DNA of 64,000 nt from Legionellaceae bacterium UBA6148 (GTDB taxonomy: Bacteria; Pseudomonadota; Gammaproteobacteria; Legionellales; Legionellaceae). Positions within the stretch are counted from its first letter, which is position 1. The number at the start of each line of letters is the position of its first letter. Positions 51,953 to 62,268 of this stretch are shown here, one piece after another. The stretch covers positions 1-64,000 of the forward strand of contig DIUW01000042.1 in NCBI GenBank assembly GCA_002423125.1, given 5' to 3'. The translations under genes were made by a program, and so were the position numbers. The notes beneath the pieces are model-generated. The model did no database searches. It saw nothing but the letters and a program-made list of their open reading frames with translations, and was not told the DNA's origin.

Positions 51953-52814
51953 GGCACCGTCAAGTTGTTTGATCGGAAGGCAAATTTAGGTCCAAAAGAG
52001 CTACACTTCAAATTTTAGGCACACTTCGCCTGTGTAACAATTTCTTGCCACTGATCCCATGCAAAGATCAGGTGTTTACGTTGGTCATTTGCGGCCATTT
52101 TATAACGATGAGCGCCAAACAAATTTCTTATTTGCCCATGAACCGGTAAAAATCGTTGTGCCTGTTTCGGCGATTTAAACTTCCGCATCTGCTTCTCTTG
52201 CTGCCGAGTAGGTTGATGGGAATTCTTAAGCCGCGGTTATTTAATCCTTTGTGTTGACGATGTTCAACACCAGGTAAAATTTCTTTTTTGGCAGCGCCAT
52301 AGCTTGGGAGTTTATCCGTGATAATCACCCGCGGCACGTATAGCAGTCCTTTCAGTAGTTTTCTGAAAAACCGCTTGGCAGCCTCCTTATTCTTGCGGGA
52401 TTGCAGCAGAATATCAAGCTCGTAACCATGTTGATCAACTGCCCGCCACAACCAATGTTTCTTACCTTTCATAACCAAACACATTTCGTCCATATGCCAT
52501 TTATCACCTCGACGTGGTGATCGTCTCTTTATCTCATTGGCATAGCTCTGTCCAAAGGTTAAACTCCATTCTCGTATCGTTTCATAGCTAACGGCAATGC
52601 CGCGCATTATCAGTTGCTCCGATACATCGCGTAGACTCAACGTGAAGCGATGATATGACCATACCACATACCAATTAATAGTTTGGGATGGCGGTAACCA
52701 GGATAATAATCACCAGCAGCCTTGTTTTTGTTGCGATTCGTCATGATAGATTCCGCAAATAATGGGATGGATCATCAGTTCAGTTTAGCAAACATTACAC
52801 AAGTTGACGGTGCC
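51953..52814 (-). mobile_element. IS6-family copy 2 (862 bp, decayed)
   Basis: Same length as the complete copy at 39189 and with matching terminal repeats (GGCACCGTCAAGTTGTT at 51953, GACGGTGCC ending 52814), in the opposite orientation. Sequence differs at many positions. The transposase is frameshifted. No 8-bp target duplication. Confidence 0.88.
52015..52744 (-). pseudogene. Frameshifted IS6-family transposase
   Basis: Starts TNRNKNKAAGDYYPGYR. One base is missing after HPKLLIG (around 52665), and a second shift occurs after KGLNNR (around 52235), just before the catalytic Glu. The intervening 170 codons are intact and carry both Asp residues. Not functional as it stands. Confidence 0.85.
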
Positions 52815-53028
52815 AGCGCCGTTGCTACGGAATATTCGATATTGACAGACTTTTTCAAAGAATATCACTGGATCTTAATGGATATGAAAGATTTTGTATG
52901 AGTTAAGTTTGATCATACCCCGGGAATTCCGGTAGAGCCATTTTTTTAAACGCTTCATTTTGAAAAAAATGCCGTCTTTGCGAGGATAGGGTAGCCCCGG
53001 AGCAATGGACGACACGTGAAATATAAAC

Positions 53029-53052
53029 GGGGCAAACAGATGCGTTTGCCCC
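53029..53052. repeat. 9-bp inverted repeat GGGGCAAAC / GTTTGCCCC
   Basis: Stem arms 53029-53037 and 53044-53052 with a 6-nt loop. On the minus strand it reads GGGCAAACGCATCT, also found at about 49757-49770 near the other secreted peptide gene. It lies 50 bp downstream of the peptide gene and could end its transcript. The surrounding 52815-53102 shows no gene. Confidence 0.55.
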
Positions 53053-53102
53053 AGGGTTTCGCTTTAAGAAAATGCTATTGAGGGTGACGTAGGCAGCTGG
53101 CG

Positions 53103-53375
53103 TTAGTTTGCTGGATTTTTATTACAAACGCCGACGCATTCTGACTCAGTTATGATGCAATTGGTTTCGCATTGGCTGGGATCAGTTTCGCCACTACATT
53201 TGGCTTTGCAGACGGGGACCGCTTGCGAACAGACCGTCCTGCAGGCCAGACACGCCGCATCGCAAGCCGCCGCCTGAGCTCCGGAGGAGGCCGAGAAAGC
53301 CATTAAGGCTATGAATAGCGGTGCCGCGGCCGATGCCCATGATTTTTTAATTTTGTGTGCTGTCTCTGTACGCAT
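53103..53375 (-). CDS. Small secreted cysteine-rich peptide with five CX3C motifs
   Basis: 90 aa. Signal peptide with basic start and a hydrophobic stretch (AAPLFIALMAFSASSGAQAA), then a mature peptide of about 54 residues with ten cysteines arranged as five CX3C pairs: CDAAC, CRTVC, CKAKC, CETNC, CVGVC. This is typical of disulfide-linked helical hairpins. AAGGAG stands seven bases before the ATG at 53375. Locally richer in G+C than its neighbours, suggesting transfer. Family and function unknown; compare the peptide at 49206. Confidence 0.75.
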   Translation of the reverse strand: MRTETAHKIKKSWASAAAPLFIALMAFSASSGAQAAACDAACLACRTVCSQAVPVCKAKCSGETDPSQCETNCIITESECVGVCNKNPAN

Positions 53376-53474
53376 TTTTATTCTCCTTGAGTAAATCCAC
53401 CAGGTACAAGTTGCCGGCCGGCTTCCCGTCTGCTGGAATAAAATGGTCAACTTCTTTTCTACAAACTTTTATAA

Positions 53475-53503
53475 TTTTTAGCTCTGTTGTGATACTTTGT
53501 CAA
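53475..53503 (-). promoter_or_regulatory. Sigma-70-like promoter of the second peptide gene
   Basis: On the minus strand TTGACA (53503-53498), 17-bp spacer, TAAAAA (53480-53475). The start codon lies about 100 bp downstream. Confidence 0.55.
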
Positions 53504-53546
53504 GCTCTGTCCTCGTAATATATTTGGCATAATTTGATGTTTTTAG

Positions 53547-53840
53547 GGCACCGTCAACTTGTGTAATGTCTGCTAAACTGAACTGATGATCCATCCCATT
53601 ATTTGCGGAATCTATCATGACGAATCGCAACAAAAACAAGGCTGTTGCTGGTGATTATTATACTGGTTATGGCGAGCTGTTGATCAAGAAGGTTATGAAC
53701 TTGATATTCTGCTGCAATCCCGCAAGAACAAAGAGGCTGCCAAACGATTTTTTGTTAAATTGTTGAAAGGGCTGCTATACGTGCCTCGGGTAATTATCAC
53801 AGATAAACTTGCAAGTTATGGTGCAGCTAAAAGAGAAATA
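53547..53840 (+). mobile_element. IS6-family copy 3, internally deleted and truncated
   Basis: Left terminal repeat at 53547, start of the transposase (TNRNKNKAVAGDYY), then a jump from codon ~20 to the region coding DQEGYELDILLQ, i.e. about 230 bp lost between two similar TGGTTATGG sites. It ends after GAAAT at 53840, where Tn3 transposon 2 begins. Confidence 0.85.
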
Positions 53841-53899
53841 GGGGTTCTTTGCAGGACGGTACGGAATTTCCCAGCACACCCCTACAACCCTTTCCTAGT

Positions 53900-56800
53900 C
53901 TAGGCTGTAGCCAATAAATCGATTTTTTTGTTAGTCACTAATTTTTCTATAACATCATGTAAATTAAGGCATTCCTTCTTGTTATAAAATTCATATATTC
54001 CAATCAAATTAATGTGCTGCCATGCAACTGGAGATAGTCGAATAACTTTCAACCACTCATCCTCCATTTTATTAAGTTTATAGTGTTCATAGAGTCCTGA
54101 TAACAGCGACGCATTATAGAAAATCATGCAGTTGGCCAGTAAGCGTGCGCACTCATTGTTGATGGTGAGTTCAATCTCAGTTTTTCCAGCTAATTTTCTG
54201 CTACTTATCTTGGCAATGGCCGATCTTAGCTGGTGGTACGATTCACCGCGGTTCAAGGAGCGATGAACAGTCTTGCGCATTCCCTCGTCATCAATATAGT
54301 CAAGCATGTACAAGCTCATGATTATTTTATCAAGCTCAATCAAAGCCCTCAGTGTATCATTCGATTGGTAGGACGATAATTTTTTTACAATGACGCTTTG
54401 GCTGCTCTTTTTAAGTCCCAGCGTTGCCATGATTCTTAAAATATTATCCCATTCTTTAACAATCAACTTTACATTTACCTGCTTACTCGGCTTTATCAAA
54501 AATTTGTCATAAAGTTTCGGATCATCAAAACTGACAAGGTTCGCTTGTGCCTTTTTATCCAACTGAGTAAATCGTGGCATGAAGCGGTAACCAAAAAGAT
54601 GCAATATGATGAAATTCACTCGATTTATGCTATGCATGTCCCCAGACACAGCCGCTATTTCAATATCACTCGTGTTGCTGTTTAGCATATCAAACAAGTA
54701 ATGGCTTTCATGTTCGTTTGCGCCAATGATTTTTGTGCACAGAGGTAACCAGTTCGCACATAATGTGTAAGCCGATACGCCCTGACCAAACCCAAAATAT
54801 TTTGTTGAAAATCTTGCCATAATTGAATTGAATTTTGTTTCTAATTTCTGGCCATCAATGCTCGCATGAATCCCGTAGTCAGCAAGAGTATATTTTTCAA
54901 ATATGGGCAGTTTCTTCAAGTGATTCATCACCACGTCACTTGCTTGTGTTAAAGTCATGTGTCGAATAAAATCGGCATAAGTTGATTTTAGGTCATACTC
55001 TTTAACATCGCTGATATCTTTCATTTTATCAATATCAATGCCGGTTGCCTTCGCTACAAGGCAGGCTGAAATGACAGCCTCGCCTGCTTGTTTCTTACTG
55101 TTCATCGGCAGTATATGAGTAAATTTTTTCATCAATCCAGTGTGCGTATTAGCAAATTGCAGAATTTCACCAACACTTGTTAATGGTATATTTTCATAAA
55201 AAGGATTATTAACACCGTCGTCTGATTTTTTGTAAGGCAAATGCCAGCGAACGACTTCGCCTTTTTTGTTCTGCTTAATTTTTATTTTGTTATTTTCTCC
55301 GGATGTTATTTTATCATTTACTTCTTTGTAGCGTGGGGATAATAGTCTAGCAAGATCTTTAAGGAAGTCATTTATATTTGTTGCAAGCAGCTTGTTTTCC
55401 AAGCGCCTAATGATTGAATTTTTGTTTTTATCCCAGTCTTGCTTGGGATGCAGTTCATCGTTTAGCGATCGATAAGACAGACTATTATAAATGGTGACTG
55501 AACCGTTTTTTATACCATCTTCGATGTGAAGGTAGAGCATGAACTCATACCTGTCAGCATTAACGATTTTAATTTTTTTGTTGTTTCTCTCGTTCTTGGT
55601 TTTTTTAATCACATGGCGTCGTAGCGCTTTGGGTATAAACTCGATTGGAACGTCCTTGAATTGATAAGTTCCAAATGCTTTATTGCTGGTATAGTGCTCT
55701 TTCATGAAGGTGATTGCGGTCTGTAACGCCTTATTTTTGCTTTGGAAATCCAATATCTTAAATGCTGCGCGAGTATTCAGTTTGATTGTCGACGCATTCT
55801 CGCCATAGTATTGCCACCGATAAAACTCAGGCGTAAAGTTCGGCTTTTTAATTTTTTGGATGAACTGTTGAAATTTTTCCTGTGGAACAATTTCATAGGA
55901 TTTATTCCGTATTTCGTTGTCAGCCACCTTTTTATTGTTTACCAACGATAAAATAGCGGCGGCAGCATTTCGATGATCCTTGTCTTCGTCCTTAACATCA
56001 CAAATGGCTTTTGCCTGGTAAGTTTCAGCTTCGCCTTTGTAGTAGTTCACTTTGTGAGAAAAACTATTAACTACGTGATCACTGATTTTCAAATAACGAT
56101 AATGTGCATAGCACATCAGATATAGTCTGGATAAATTCTTTTGTTTCATAGCGCGCAGACCGTAAACAGTGTGGTACACAGCCAGATCAGCATAGTGCAT
56201 TATATTTTGTTCTGAAATATCCAGATCTTTGATTATTTCAATGGATCGCTGGTATAGCGATGATAGAAACAGATGATTTTTGATTGAGGCATTAATTTCG
56301 CTAGTAGAGAAATCTTTTTGGTCTTTTTTTACAGTCGTCAATTGATAAAACAGCTCGTCTTTCTCTAGGAAATTAGCTAATGACTCCCTGAGTGGCTTGT
56401 CCATTAATGTGTATATTTTATTGCTTAATCTGGTTTTTTCGTCATTTAGCGCACCCGAGACCATCTCTTGCAATGTTGTGTACGATGGTCTAACAATTTT
56501 GTGTTGATGGAAATATTCCAATAGCGAACCAAATACGTATTTGGGCGTAGCGTGTTGCTTAGTCAATTCCTTAGCATAACGAGCCGCTTTAGCTTTGTTC
56601 TGACTCGAATAAATCGACATGTTATATTTTTTTAAAATGGCATCGCGATTATCATATTGGTATCGCTTGCTGACCTGCTTTTTTGGAAATTTCTCTGTTG
56701 GAAAAAATGTTTTGATAACATACCAGGTGTCCTGCCTAATTCCTTGGAACGTAAATTTAAAAAAATCTTGCGTGATTCTAAAAAAGCTAACTTGCAGAAT

Positions 56801-56956
56801 GTAGTCAATTTTTTTGGGGACGTCGTTGAAAGAGCCAAGGTATGCTTTATCCTCCTCATCCAATTCAAACACAAAAGGTCTGTCATTATCATCAAGCGAC
56901 GGTAATTTATATAATTTATTAAAGTCATCACTTGAGAGTATTTTTAGTCGAGCCAC
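53900..56956 (-). CDS. tnpA: Tn3-family transposase
   Basis: 1018 aa, full length. DDE residues in HASIDGQKLETKF (D), VSGDMHSINRVN (D) and HRSLNRGESYHQLR (E). Very different from the tnpA at 43327 and more Lys/Asn-rich. Stop lies about 20 bp inside the left terminal repeat. Confidence 0.96.
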   Translation of the reverse strand: MARLKILSSDDFNKLYKLPSLDDNDRPFVFELDEEDKAYLGSFNDVPKKIDYILQVSFFRITQDFFKFTFQGIRQDTWYVIKTFFPTEKFPKKQVSKRYQYDNRDAILKKYNMSIYSSQNKAKAARYAKELTKQHATPKYVFGSLLEYFHQHKIVRPSYTTLQEMVSGALNDEKTRLSNKIYTLMDKPLRESLANFLEKDELFYQLTTVKKDQKDFSTSEINASIKNHLFLSSLYQRSIEIIKDLDISEQNIMHYADLAVYHTVYGLRAMKQKNLSRLYLMCYAHYRYLKISDHVVNSFSHKVNYYKGEAETYQAKAICDVKDEDKDHRNAAAAILSLVNNKKVADNEIRNKSYEIVPQEKFQQFIQKIKKPNFTPEFYRWQYYGENASTIKLNTRAAFKILDFQSKNKALQTAITFMKEHYTSNKAFGTYQFKDVPIEFIPKALRRHVIKKTKNERNNKKIKIVNADRYEFMLYLHIEDGIKNGSVTIYNSLSYRSLNDELHPKQDWDKNKNSIIRRLENKLLATNINDFLKDLARLLSPRYKEVNDKITSGENNKIKIKQNKKGEVVRWHLPYKKSDDGVNNPFYENIPLTSVGEILQFANTHTGLMKKFTHILPMNSKKQAGEAVISACLVAKATGIDIDKMKDISDVKEYDLKSTYADFIRHMTLTQASDVVMNHLKKLPIFEKYTLADYGIHASIDGQKLETKFNSIMARFSTKYFGFGQGVSAYTLCANWLPLCTKIIGANEHESHYLFDMLNSNTSDIEIAAVSGDMHSINRVNFIILHLFGYRFMPRFTQLDKKAQANLVSFDDPKLYDKFLIKPSKQVNVKLIVKEWDNILRIMATLGLKKSSQSVIVKKLSSYQSNDTLRALIELDKIIMSLYMLDYIDDEGMRKTVHRSLNRGESYHQLRSAIAKISSRKLAGKTEIELTINNECARLLANCMIFYNASLLSGLYEHYKLNKMEDEWLKVIRLSPVAWQHINLIGIYEFYNKKECLNLHDVIEKLVTNKKIDLLATA

Positions 56957-57099
56957 AGGCTACCTTTTGTAGGGCACAAAACGTACGTTATTATACATCA
57001 ATTTTGTTGTTGTCTTACACTTTATATTCTTATGATTAACTGTATAATTAAATCTGTTATTTAAGGTTAAACATTAACGGACTATTTTTTGAGTAATTT

Positions 57100-57729
57100 A
57101 TGGCTAAAACAATCGCTTATATTCGTACCTCGACCGACAAGCAAGATTTGAACAATCAAAAACTTGAAATTTTTGAATTTTCCAAAAAAAATAAACTTGA
57201 AGTCGATGATTTTATTCAGATGACTATCTCAAGTAGAAAAACTAGCAAAGAGCGCCGTATTGATGAAATGCTCCTAACATTAGAGGATGCTGATACGCTT
57301 ATTGTTACTGAACTGAGTCGCCTGGGGAGAAGCACTGCAGAAGTCATAGGCCTAGTCAATGAACTCATTAAAAAGCAAGTGCGCGTGATCGCTATAAAAC
57401 AAAATTTAGATATCAAACAACATGACATGACATCAAAGGTTATGATTACGCTGTTTTCTTTGTTTTCAGAACTTGAGCGTGACTTGATTAGCTCAAGAAC
57501 TAAAGAGGCTCTGGCCAATAAAAGGGCACAGGGGATTAAGTTAGGTAAGCCCAAAGGTACCGTGCAAAAAAGTAAATTTGATCAGGACATTGTTAAAATT
57601 AAAGAATTATTGACATTAGGATTATCAGTTAGAAAAATTGCAAATTTTCTAGGGTATACTAACCACATTGGTCTTAATACGTATGTCAAAAAACGAGCAC
57701 TCCGCTCAATGGTTACTAGCAATTTGTGA
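57100..57729 (+). CDS. tnpR: Resolvase / serine recombinase of Tn3 transposon 2
   Basis: 209 aa. Catalytic Ser in YIRTSTDKQD, conserved VTELSRLGRS and LFSELERDLISSRTKEAL, C-terminal HTH. Divergent from tnpA; the 143-bp gap should hold res and both promoters. Confidence 0.93.
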   Translation: MAKTIAYIRTSTDKQDLNNQKLEIFEFSKKNKLEVDDFIQMTISSRKTSKERRIDEMLLTLEDADTLIVTELSRLGRSTAEVIGLVNELIKKQVRVIAIKQNLDIKQHDMTSKVMITLFSLFSELERDLISSRTKEALANKRAQGIKLGKPKGTVQKSKFDQDIVKIKELLTLGLSVRKIANFLGYTNHIGLNTYVKKRALRSMVTSNL

Positions 57730-57739
57730 GAGGGATCAG

Positions 57740-58210
57740 ATGAATAATTTTAATATAAGAAAAGCTCGGCGTGAAGACGTCCTTCCTATTATTAAATTAC
57801 TGGCCAATGATCTATTGGGTAAACAACGTGAATCTTACCAAGAGCCCTTACCAGAGCAATATTATACTGCTTTCTCTGATATAGATAACGATAAAAATAA
57901 TTATCTAATCGTTGTTGAAGACAATAATAAAATTATTGGCACTTTTCAATTAACCATTATTACTTATTTGACTTATCAAGGAGGGAGGCGTGGTCAAATT
58001 GAGGGGGTTCGTATCGATGAACAATATCGAGGCCAAGGAATTGGCAAGCTGATGATCGAATGGGGAATCAATAAGTCACGTGAAATGGGCTGTCATTTAG
58101 TACAGCTAACCATGGACAAGAAGCGGCTTGAAACTATCGAGTTTTATAAAAATTTAGGGTTTGTTGCTTCTCATGAGGGGATGAAGCTACACCTACCATT
58201 AGTAGGTTGA
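57740..58210 (+). CDS. GNAT-family N-acetyltransferase
   Basis: 156 aa. Acetyl-CoA-binding motif A is clear: EGVRIDEQYRGQGIGKLMIEW, followed by the motif B helix ETIEFYKNLGF. The ATG at 57740 follows GAGAGGGA. The substrate cannot be read from sequence; small-molecule or antibiotic modification is possible for a transposon passenger. Ten bases downstream of the resolvase, so probably cotranscribed. Confidence 0.88.
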   Translation: MNNFNIRKARREDVLPIIKLLANDLLGKQRESYQEPLPEQYYTAFSDIDNDKNNYLIVVEDNNKIIGTFQLTIITYLTYQGGRRGQIEGVRIDEQYRGQGIGKLMIEWGINKSREMGCHLVQLTMDKKRLETIEFYKNLGFVASHEGMKLHLPLVG

Positions 58211-58257
58211 TTAAATTTATTATTGAACAATAATCAAGCAACAATGTAAGAGAAAAA

Positions 58258-59082
58258 ATGATGAATTCGGATAAAGATTATGCGCTTTCAGTAGGGCCGA
58301 GTGATTTAGAGCGGATGACCATGCTGGGTGAAATTTATATGCCCTATTGTGCAGAATTTTTAATTGGAAATGGACTTAAGCCGGGCTTAAATGTCGCTGA
58401 CATCGGTTGTGGACCTGGCAATACTTCACTATGGTTAAGTAAACAAGTAGGAGAAACAGGGAAAGTGCTCGCTATTGATAATAGTGATGCACAGTTAACC
58501 ATTCTCGAAAAAAAAATTATGGACAATGCTATTTCTAACATTACGACTTTAAGCCATGATATCTATCAAATAGAGCAGATAAAAGAACGATTTGATTTAA
58601 TCTTTTGTCGTTTTTTATTCGTTCATTTAGTGGAGCCCTTAAAAATAATTGAAAAACTCTATACGCTATTAAACCCGGGTGGTTATTTAATTTTAGCGGA
58701 ACTTGATAACTCCACTTGGTTTTCCTACCCCCTACATTCGGCATTACAACATGATACCAAGTTACTTTGCGAAGTAGGCAATATAAAAGGAAGCGATTTC
58801 AGTATTGGCCCAAAATTATACGGTTATTTGCGTAAAAACAAGTTCGCTTCAATTCGTGTTAAAATAGAACAACCCGTATTGGTAAATAAATATAGAAATT
58901 ATTTAACGATAAAATCGAGTGCATGGGATACCACGTATGTAGATTTGAATCTCTCCTCAAAATTTGAGTCTGAAAATAGAATTAAACAACTTCAGGAACT
59001 TGGGAACAATCAAGATTACTTGTTAGCCGGTGCAAAAATGTATTTAGTAGCGGGGCAAAAAACCTTCAAGAAAACTATATAA
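58258..59082 (+). CDS. Class I SAM-dependent methyltransferase
   Basis: 274 aa. SAM-binding motif I VADIGCGPGNTSLWL at ~48, acidic end of beta-2 in VLAIDNSDAQL, then FDLIFCRFLFVHL and LLNPGGYLILAEL. Similar in build to small-molecule methyltransferases. Lies 47 bp after the acetyltransferase, inside transposon 2. Confidence 0.88.
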   Translation: MMNSDKDYALSVGPSDLERMTMLGEIYMPYCAEFLIGNGLKPGLNVADIGCGPGNTSLWLSKQVGETGKVLAIDNSDAQLTILEKKIMDNAISNITTLSHDIYQIEQIKERFDLIFCRFLFVHLVEPLKIIEKLYTLLNPGGYLILAELDNSTWFSYPLHSALQHDTKLLCEVGNIKGSDFSIGPKLYGYLRKNKFASIRVKIEQPVLVNKYRNYLTIKSSAWDTTYVDLNLSSKFESENRIKQLQELGNNQDYLLAGAKMYLVAGQKTFKKTI

Positions 59083-59116
59083 TTGAATATGAATTTTCAA
59101 TAATGGAAATTCAATT
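59081..59116 (+). terminator. Hairpin after the methyltransferase gene
   Basis: AATTGAAT (59081-59088) pairs with ATTCAATT (59109-59116), with an alternative inner pairing TGAATTT / AAATTCA, followed by ATTTT. It overlaps the stop codon region. Likely a weak terminator. Confidence 0.4.
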
Positions 59117-59241
59117 ATTTTACAATCACTTACAAAATTCTTTGCCATTAATAAAAAATCAATTTATTGGCTGCAACCCATGCTGGCAAAGGGTTGGAAT
59201 GGTGTTGCGGGAAATTTCGTACCTTCCCGCAAAGAACCCCT

Positions 59242-60981
59242 AAAAAAGGATGGTTGGCGCTTCGCACGAGAACGATGAACATCAATAGCTTGATGATGAT
59301 TGCTATTATTGGCGCAATTTTAATTGGTGAGTGGCCGGAGGCAGCCATGGTTACCGTTTTATTTGCATTAGCAGAACGCATTGAGCGGTATTCAATGGAC
59401 AAAGCAAGGCTTGCAATTCAAAAGCTCTTGGAAGTTGCTCCGAATGAAGCAACTGTCCAAATAGGAGAGGATGACTGGCAAAGAGTATCGGTAAGTCAAG
59501 TTGCGATTGGAGCAATTGTTTGGGTTAAACCCGGTGAGCGTATTCCGCTTGATGGAGAACTCGTGAATGGAGAAAGCTCCGTTAACCAGGCCCCCATTAC
59601 AGGTGAATCAATGCCGATTACCAAACAACCCGGTGATCTGGTATATGCAGGCTCTCTCAATGAACGTGGCTCCTTTAAATTTAGGGTCACTAAAGCATCA
59701 GGTGATACCTTACTTGCAAGAATTGGTAAAACCGTTGAGCAAGCGCAAGCTCAGCGTGCGCCGACTCAACGATTTGTTGATCAGTTTGCTAAATACTATA
59801 CCCCTTTTATGGTCTTATTTGCCTTGGTCATTGCAATTCTGCCGCCACTGGTTTGGGGTGCACCTTTTTATTTATGGATTTATAAAGCATTAACCTTGCT
59901 CGTTATTGCATGTCCCTGTGCCTTGGTTATTTCTACGCCTGTAACCATTGTAAGTGGCCTTGCTTCGGCAGCAAAACATGGCCTTCTTATTAAAGGAGGC
60001 ACTTACTTAGAAAATGGTCGACATTTAAAAATGATTGCGTTAGATAAAACAGGGACATTGACTGAAGGCAAGCCGGTTGTTACTGATTTCATTGTCTTTG
60101 ATGAGCAGCAAGAGGATTACTTGCTGCAACTGGCAGCCAGCTTAGATAGCCACTCTGAACATCCGGTTGCTCAAGCATTAATTACTTATTGGCAAGAAAA
60201 ACAACCAGGTAAATCACTATTGCCCATTAGTGTCTTTGAAGCACTTCCTGGACGCGGTGTTATGGGAACTGTCCATGGCGAGCCGTATTATGTCGGAAAT
60301 CACCAGCTCGCTGAAGACAATCAGGTATGCAATTTAGACATTGAAAAGCAATTAAAAACGTTAGAGCAACAAGGCAAAACCACGGTTATTTTAAGCAATA
60401 CAAAACAAGTATTGGCCATTTTTGCAGTCGCTGATACCGTGCGTGCAACCAGTCAATTAGCCGTCATGGCTTTACATCAGCGTGGTATTAAAACGTGTAT
60501 CCTAACAGGAGACAATCCGATAACGGCCAATGCTATTGCAAAGTTGGTTGGGATTGATGAAGTACAAGCTAACGTATTGCCAGAAGAGAAGCTTCGCGCT
60601 ATTGATGACTTGATTGCGCGTTATTTTTTCGTCGGGATGGTAGGCGATGGTATCAATGATGCCCCAGCCCTAGCTAAAGCCACTGTAGGTTTTGCAATGG
60701 GGAAAGGAACGGACACCGCTTTAGAAACAGCTGATGTGGCTTTAATGAATAATAATTTACTGAAATTGCCCTTCTTCATTGATTTAAGCCGCAAAACCAT
60801 GCAAGTGCTACGTCAAAATATTAGTGTGTCTATTGCGATTAAGATCATTTTTTTTGCGCTTGCTCTTGCAGGAATTGCAACACTGTGGATGGCGGTTTTT
60901 GCTGATATGGGAGCCAGTCTTATCGTAGTTGCAAATGGACTGCGGTTATTAACGTTTCAAGATTTAACTCAATCAAAATAA
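59242..60981 (+). pseudogene. CadA-type heavy-metal P1B ATPase, 5' end removed by Tn3 transposon 2
   Basis: Homology starts right after the transposon end at KKGWLALRTRTMNIN. Missing are the start codon, any N-terminal metal-binding domain and the first membrane helices. Present are ITGESMP (actuator), the CPC metal site in VIACPCALVIST, the phosphorylation motif DKTGTLTEGKP and GDGINDAPALAKA. Frame stays open through the terminal repeat to a TTG at 59167, and an ATG at 59275 could start a 569-aa product. The intact family exports Cd/Zn/Pb. Probably non-functional. Confidence 0.8.
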
Positions 60982-61028
60982 GAAAATGGCTATGTTTTGA
61001 TTCACTGAAAAAATAAAAATATTGTTCG

Positions 61029-61835
61029 CTATGCCTGCATTAATTTTGGTATTAAGCGCACATAGATCAATTCACTAATTAATTCTACGAGTGTCTGCGT
61101 AACAATGATTGCTGGCAGTACGGGAATAGCTCCCGGTATTGCGAGAGCAAGTGGTAGGACTACAAGTGAATTACGAGTGCTAGCACTGAATGCTACAGAC
61201 CGGCTGGCAAACACATCCAGTTGGAGCAGTCGAGCAATAAACCATCCAACTATAGGTGCAGCAATTGCAAAAACAATGTAGATAGGAATTACTTTTAAAA
61301 CCATGTTGAATGCAGATCCAAGTTGTGGCACCACAGTGGCAATGACTACAAATAACACCATCGCTGTCGCTGGCACTGGTAGAAACCCAAGCGCTGTTGC
61401 AAATCGCTTGCCAGTAAGTTTCCTCTCCGCCCATATCTGTACGAGTCTTGCAAGCGTAAACGGAATAAAAATAAGCCATATAAATGCCTGCACAAATGGA
61501 TTAAGCTGAACCAAGCCAGAAGCACTATCCCCAAGAAACAGACCGAGGTAAAAAGGTAACAGTAACATCTGTACGATAAGAAGAACGGGTGTTGCCGCCA
61601 ACAATAATCGGGCATCAGCTCGTCCAAGATGTGCGAAGGTTACGACGTAATCAATGCAGGGTGTGAGCAAAACTAATAGTACCCCAAGTCGTACCATTGG
61701 ATCTGCTGGAGTAAATTGGATCAAAGCTGCCACAAGTAGGGTGTTATTACAGGAACGGGGCAAATGCGACCAAGACCGCTTGTTTATGTCATTAATATAA
61801 ACATTCCAGACTAAATAAAAAAAATTATCTACCAA
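61029..61835 (-). pseudogene. Truncated arsenite/bile-acid-type (BASS superfamily) permease
   Basis: From about residue 33 the protein matches arsenic-resistance/ACR3-like permeases: VRLGVLLVLLTPCIDYVVTFAHLGRADARLLLAATPV with the TPC cysteine, and SRSVAFSASTRNSLVVLPLALAIPG. The first ~30 residues are unrelated and the only start upstream is a TTG, so the normal N-terminal membrane helices are lost. Convergent with the cadA fragment, which suggests a broken metal-resistance island. Confidence 0.65.
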
Positions 61836-62034
61836 ATAATCCCGTTATCCTACACCTAGAAAAAACCTGAATCACAACCCCCATAAGGCTTGATAACAAA
61901 AAAATATAGTAAAAATCTAATCGCATAAATAGTTCATTGAAATGGATGAAGTAGTCTTTGTCATTGCTCTCAATAAAACCAAACCCTTTGGTCTGGTTAA
62001 ACCATTTAACGGTACCGCGAATTTTATCGGCCAT
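61825..62034 (-). pseudogene. Truncated cold-shock-domain protein
   Basis: Begins ADKIRGTVKWFNQTKGFGFI then ESNDKDYFIHFNEL, the first half of a cold-shock domain with RNP1 (KGFGFI) and RNP2-like (FIHF). After that the sequence turns unrelated and hydrophobic, so the second half is missing. The stop overlaps the permease fragment. Confidence 0.65.
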
Positions 62035-62268
62035 TTTGGGGAACAGCTTGCCAAATGTATGAGTTAACTCAAAAAAATCAAGCCGATGGTCTAGCAATGT
62101 AGGTGCCATCAGAACAAATTTACCGTGGAGTGTTAACACGTTGCAGTTGACAATACAGAGTATAATTGATATAAAAAAATACCGCTAACAGATGGTCACA
62201 TCCATGACTCAATCGTTGTTAAATACTCTAAGCAAATCTGATATGTTCCACTTACCTTCGCGAGTATC

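Larger units (their letters stand above)
53841..59240 (-). mobile_element. Tn3-family transposon 2 (5.4 kb) with acetyltransferase and methyltransferase passengers
   Basis: Inverted repeats of about 40 bp (53841-53880 and 59201-59240) begin GGGGTTCTTTGC and share GGTACG(G/A)AATTTCCC with a few mismatches. Contains tnpA, a divergent resolvase and two passengers. Unrelated in sequence to transposon 1. The left end lies in an IS6 copy and the right end in a cadA-type gene; the 5-bp flanks differ (AAATA, TAAAA), so one or both sides were rearranged. Confidence 0.88.
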
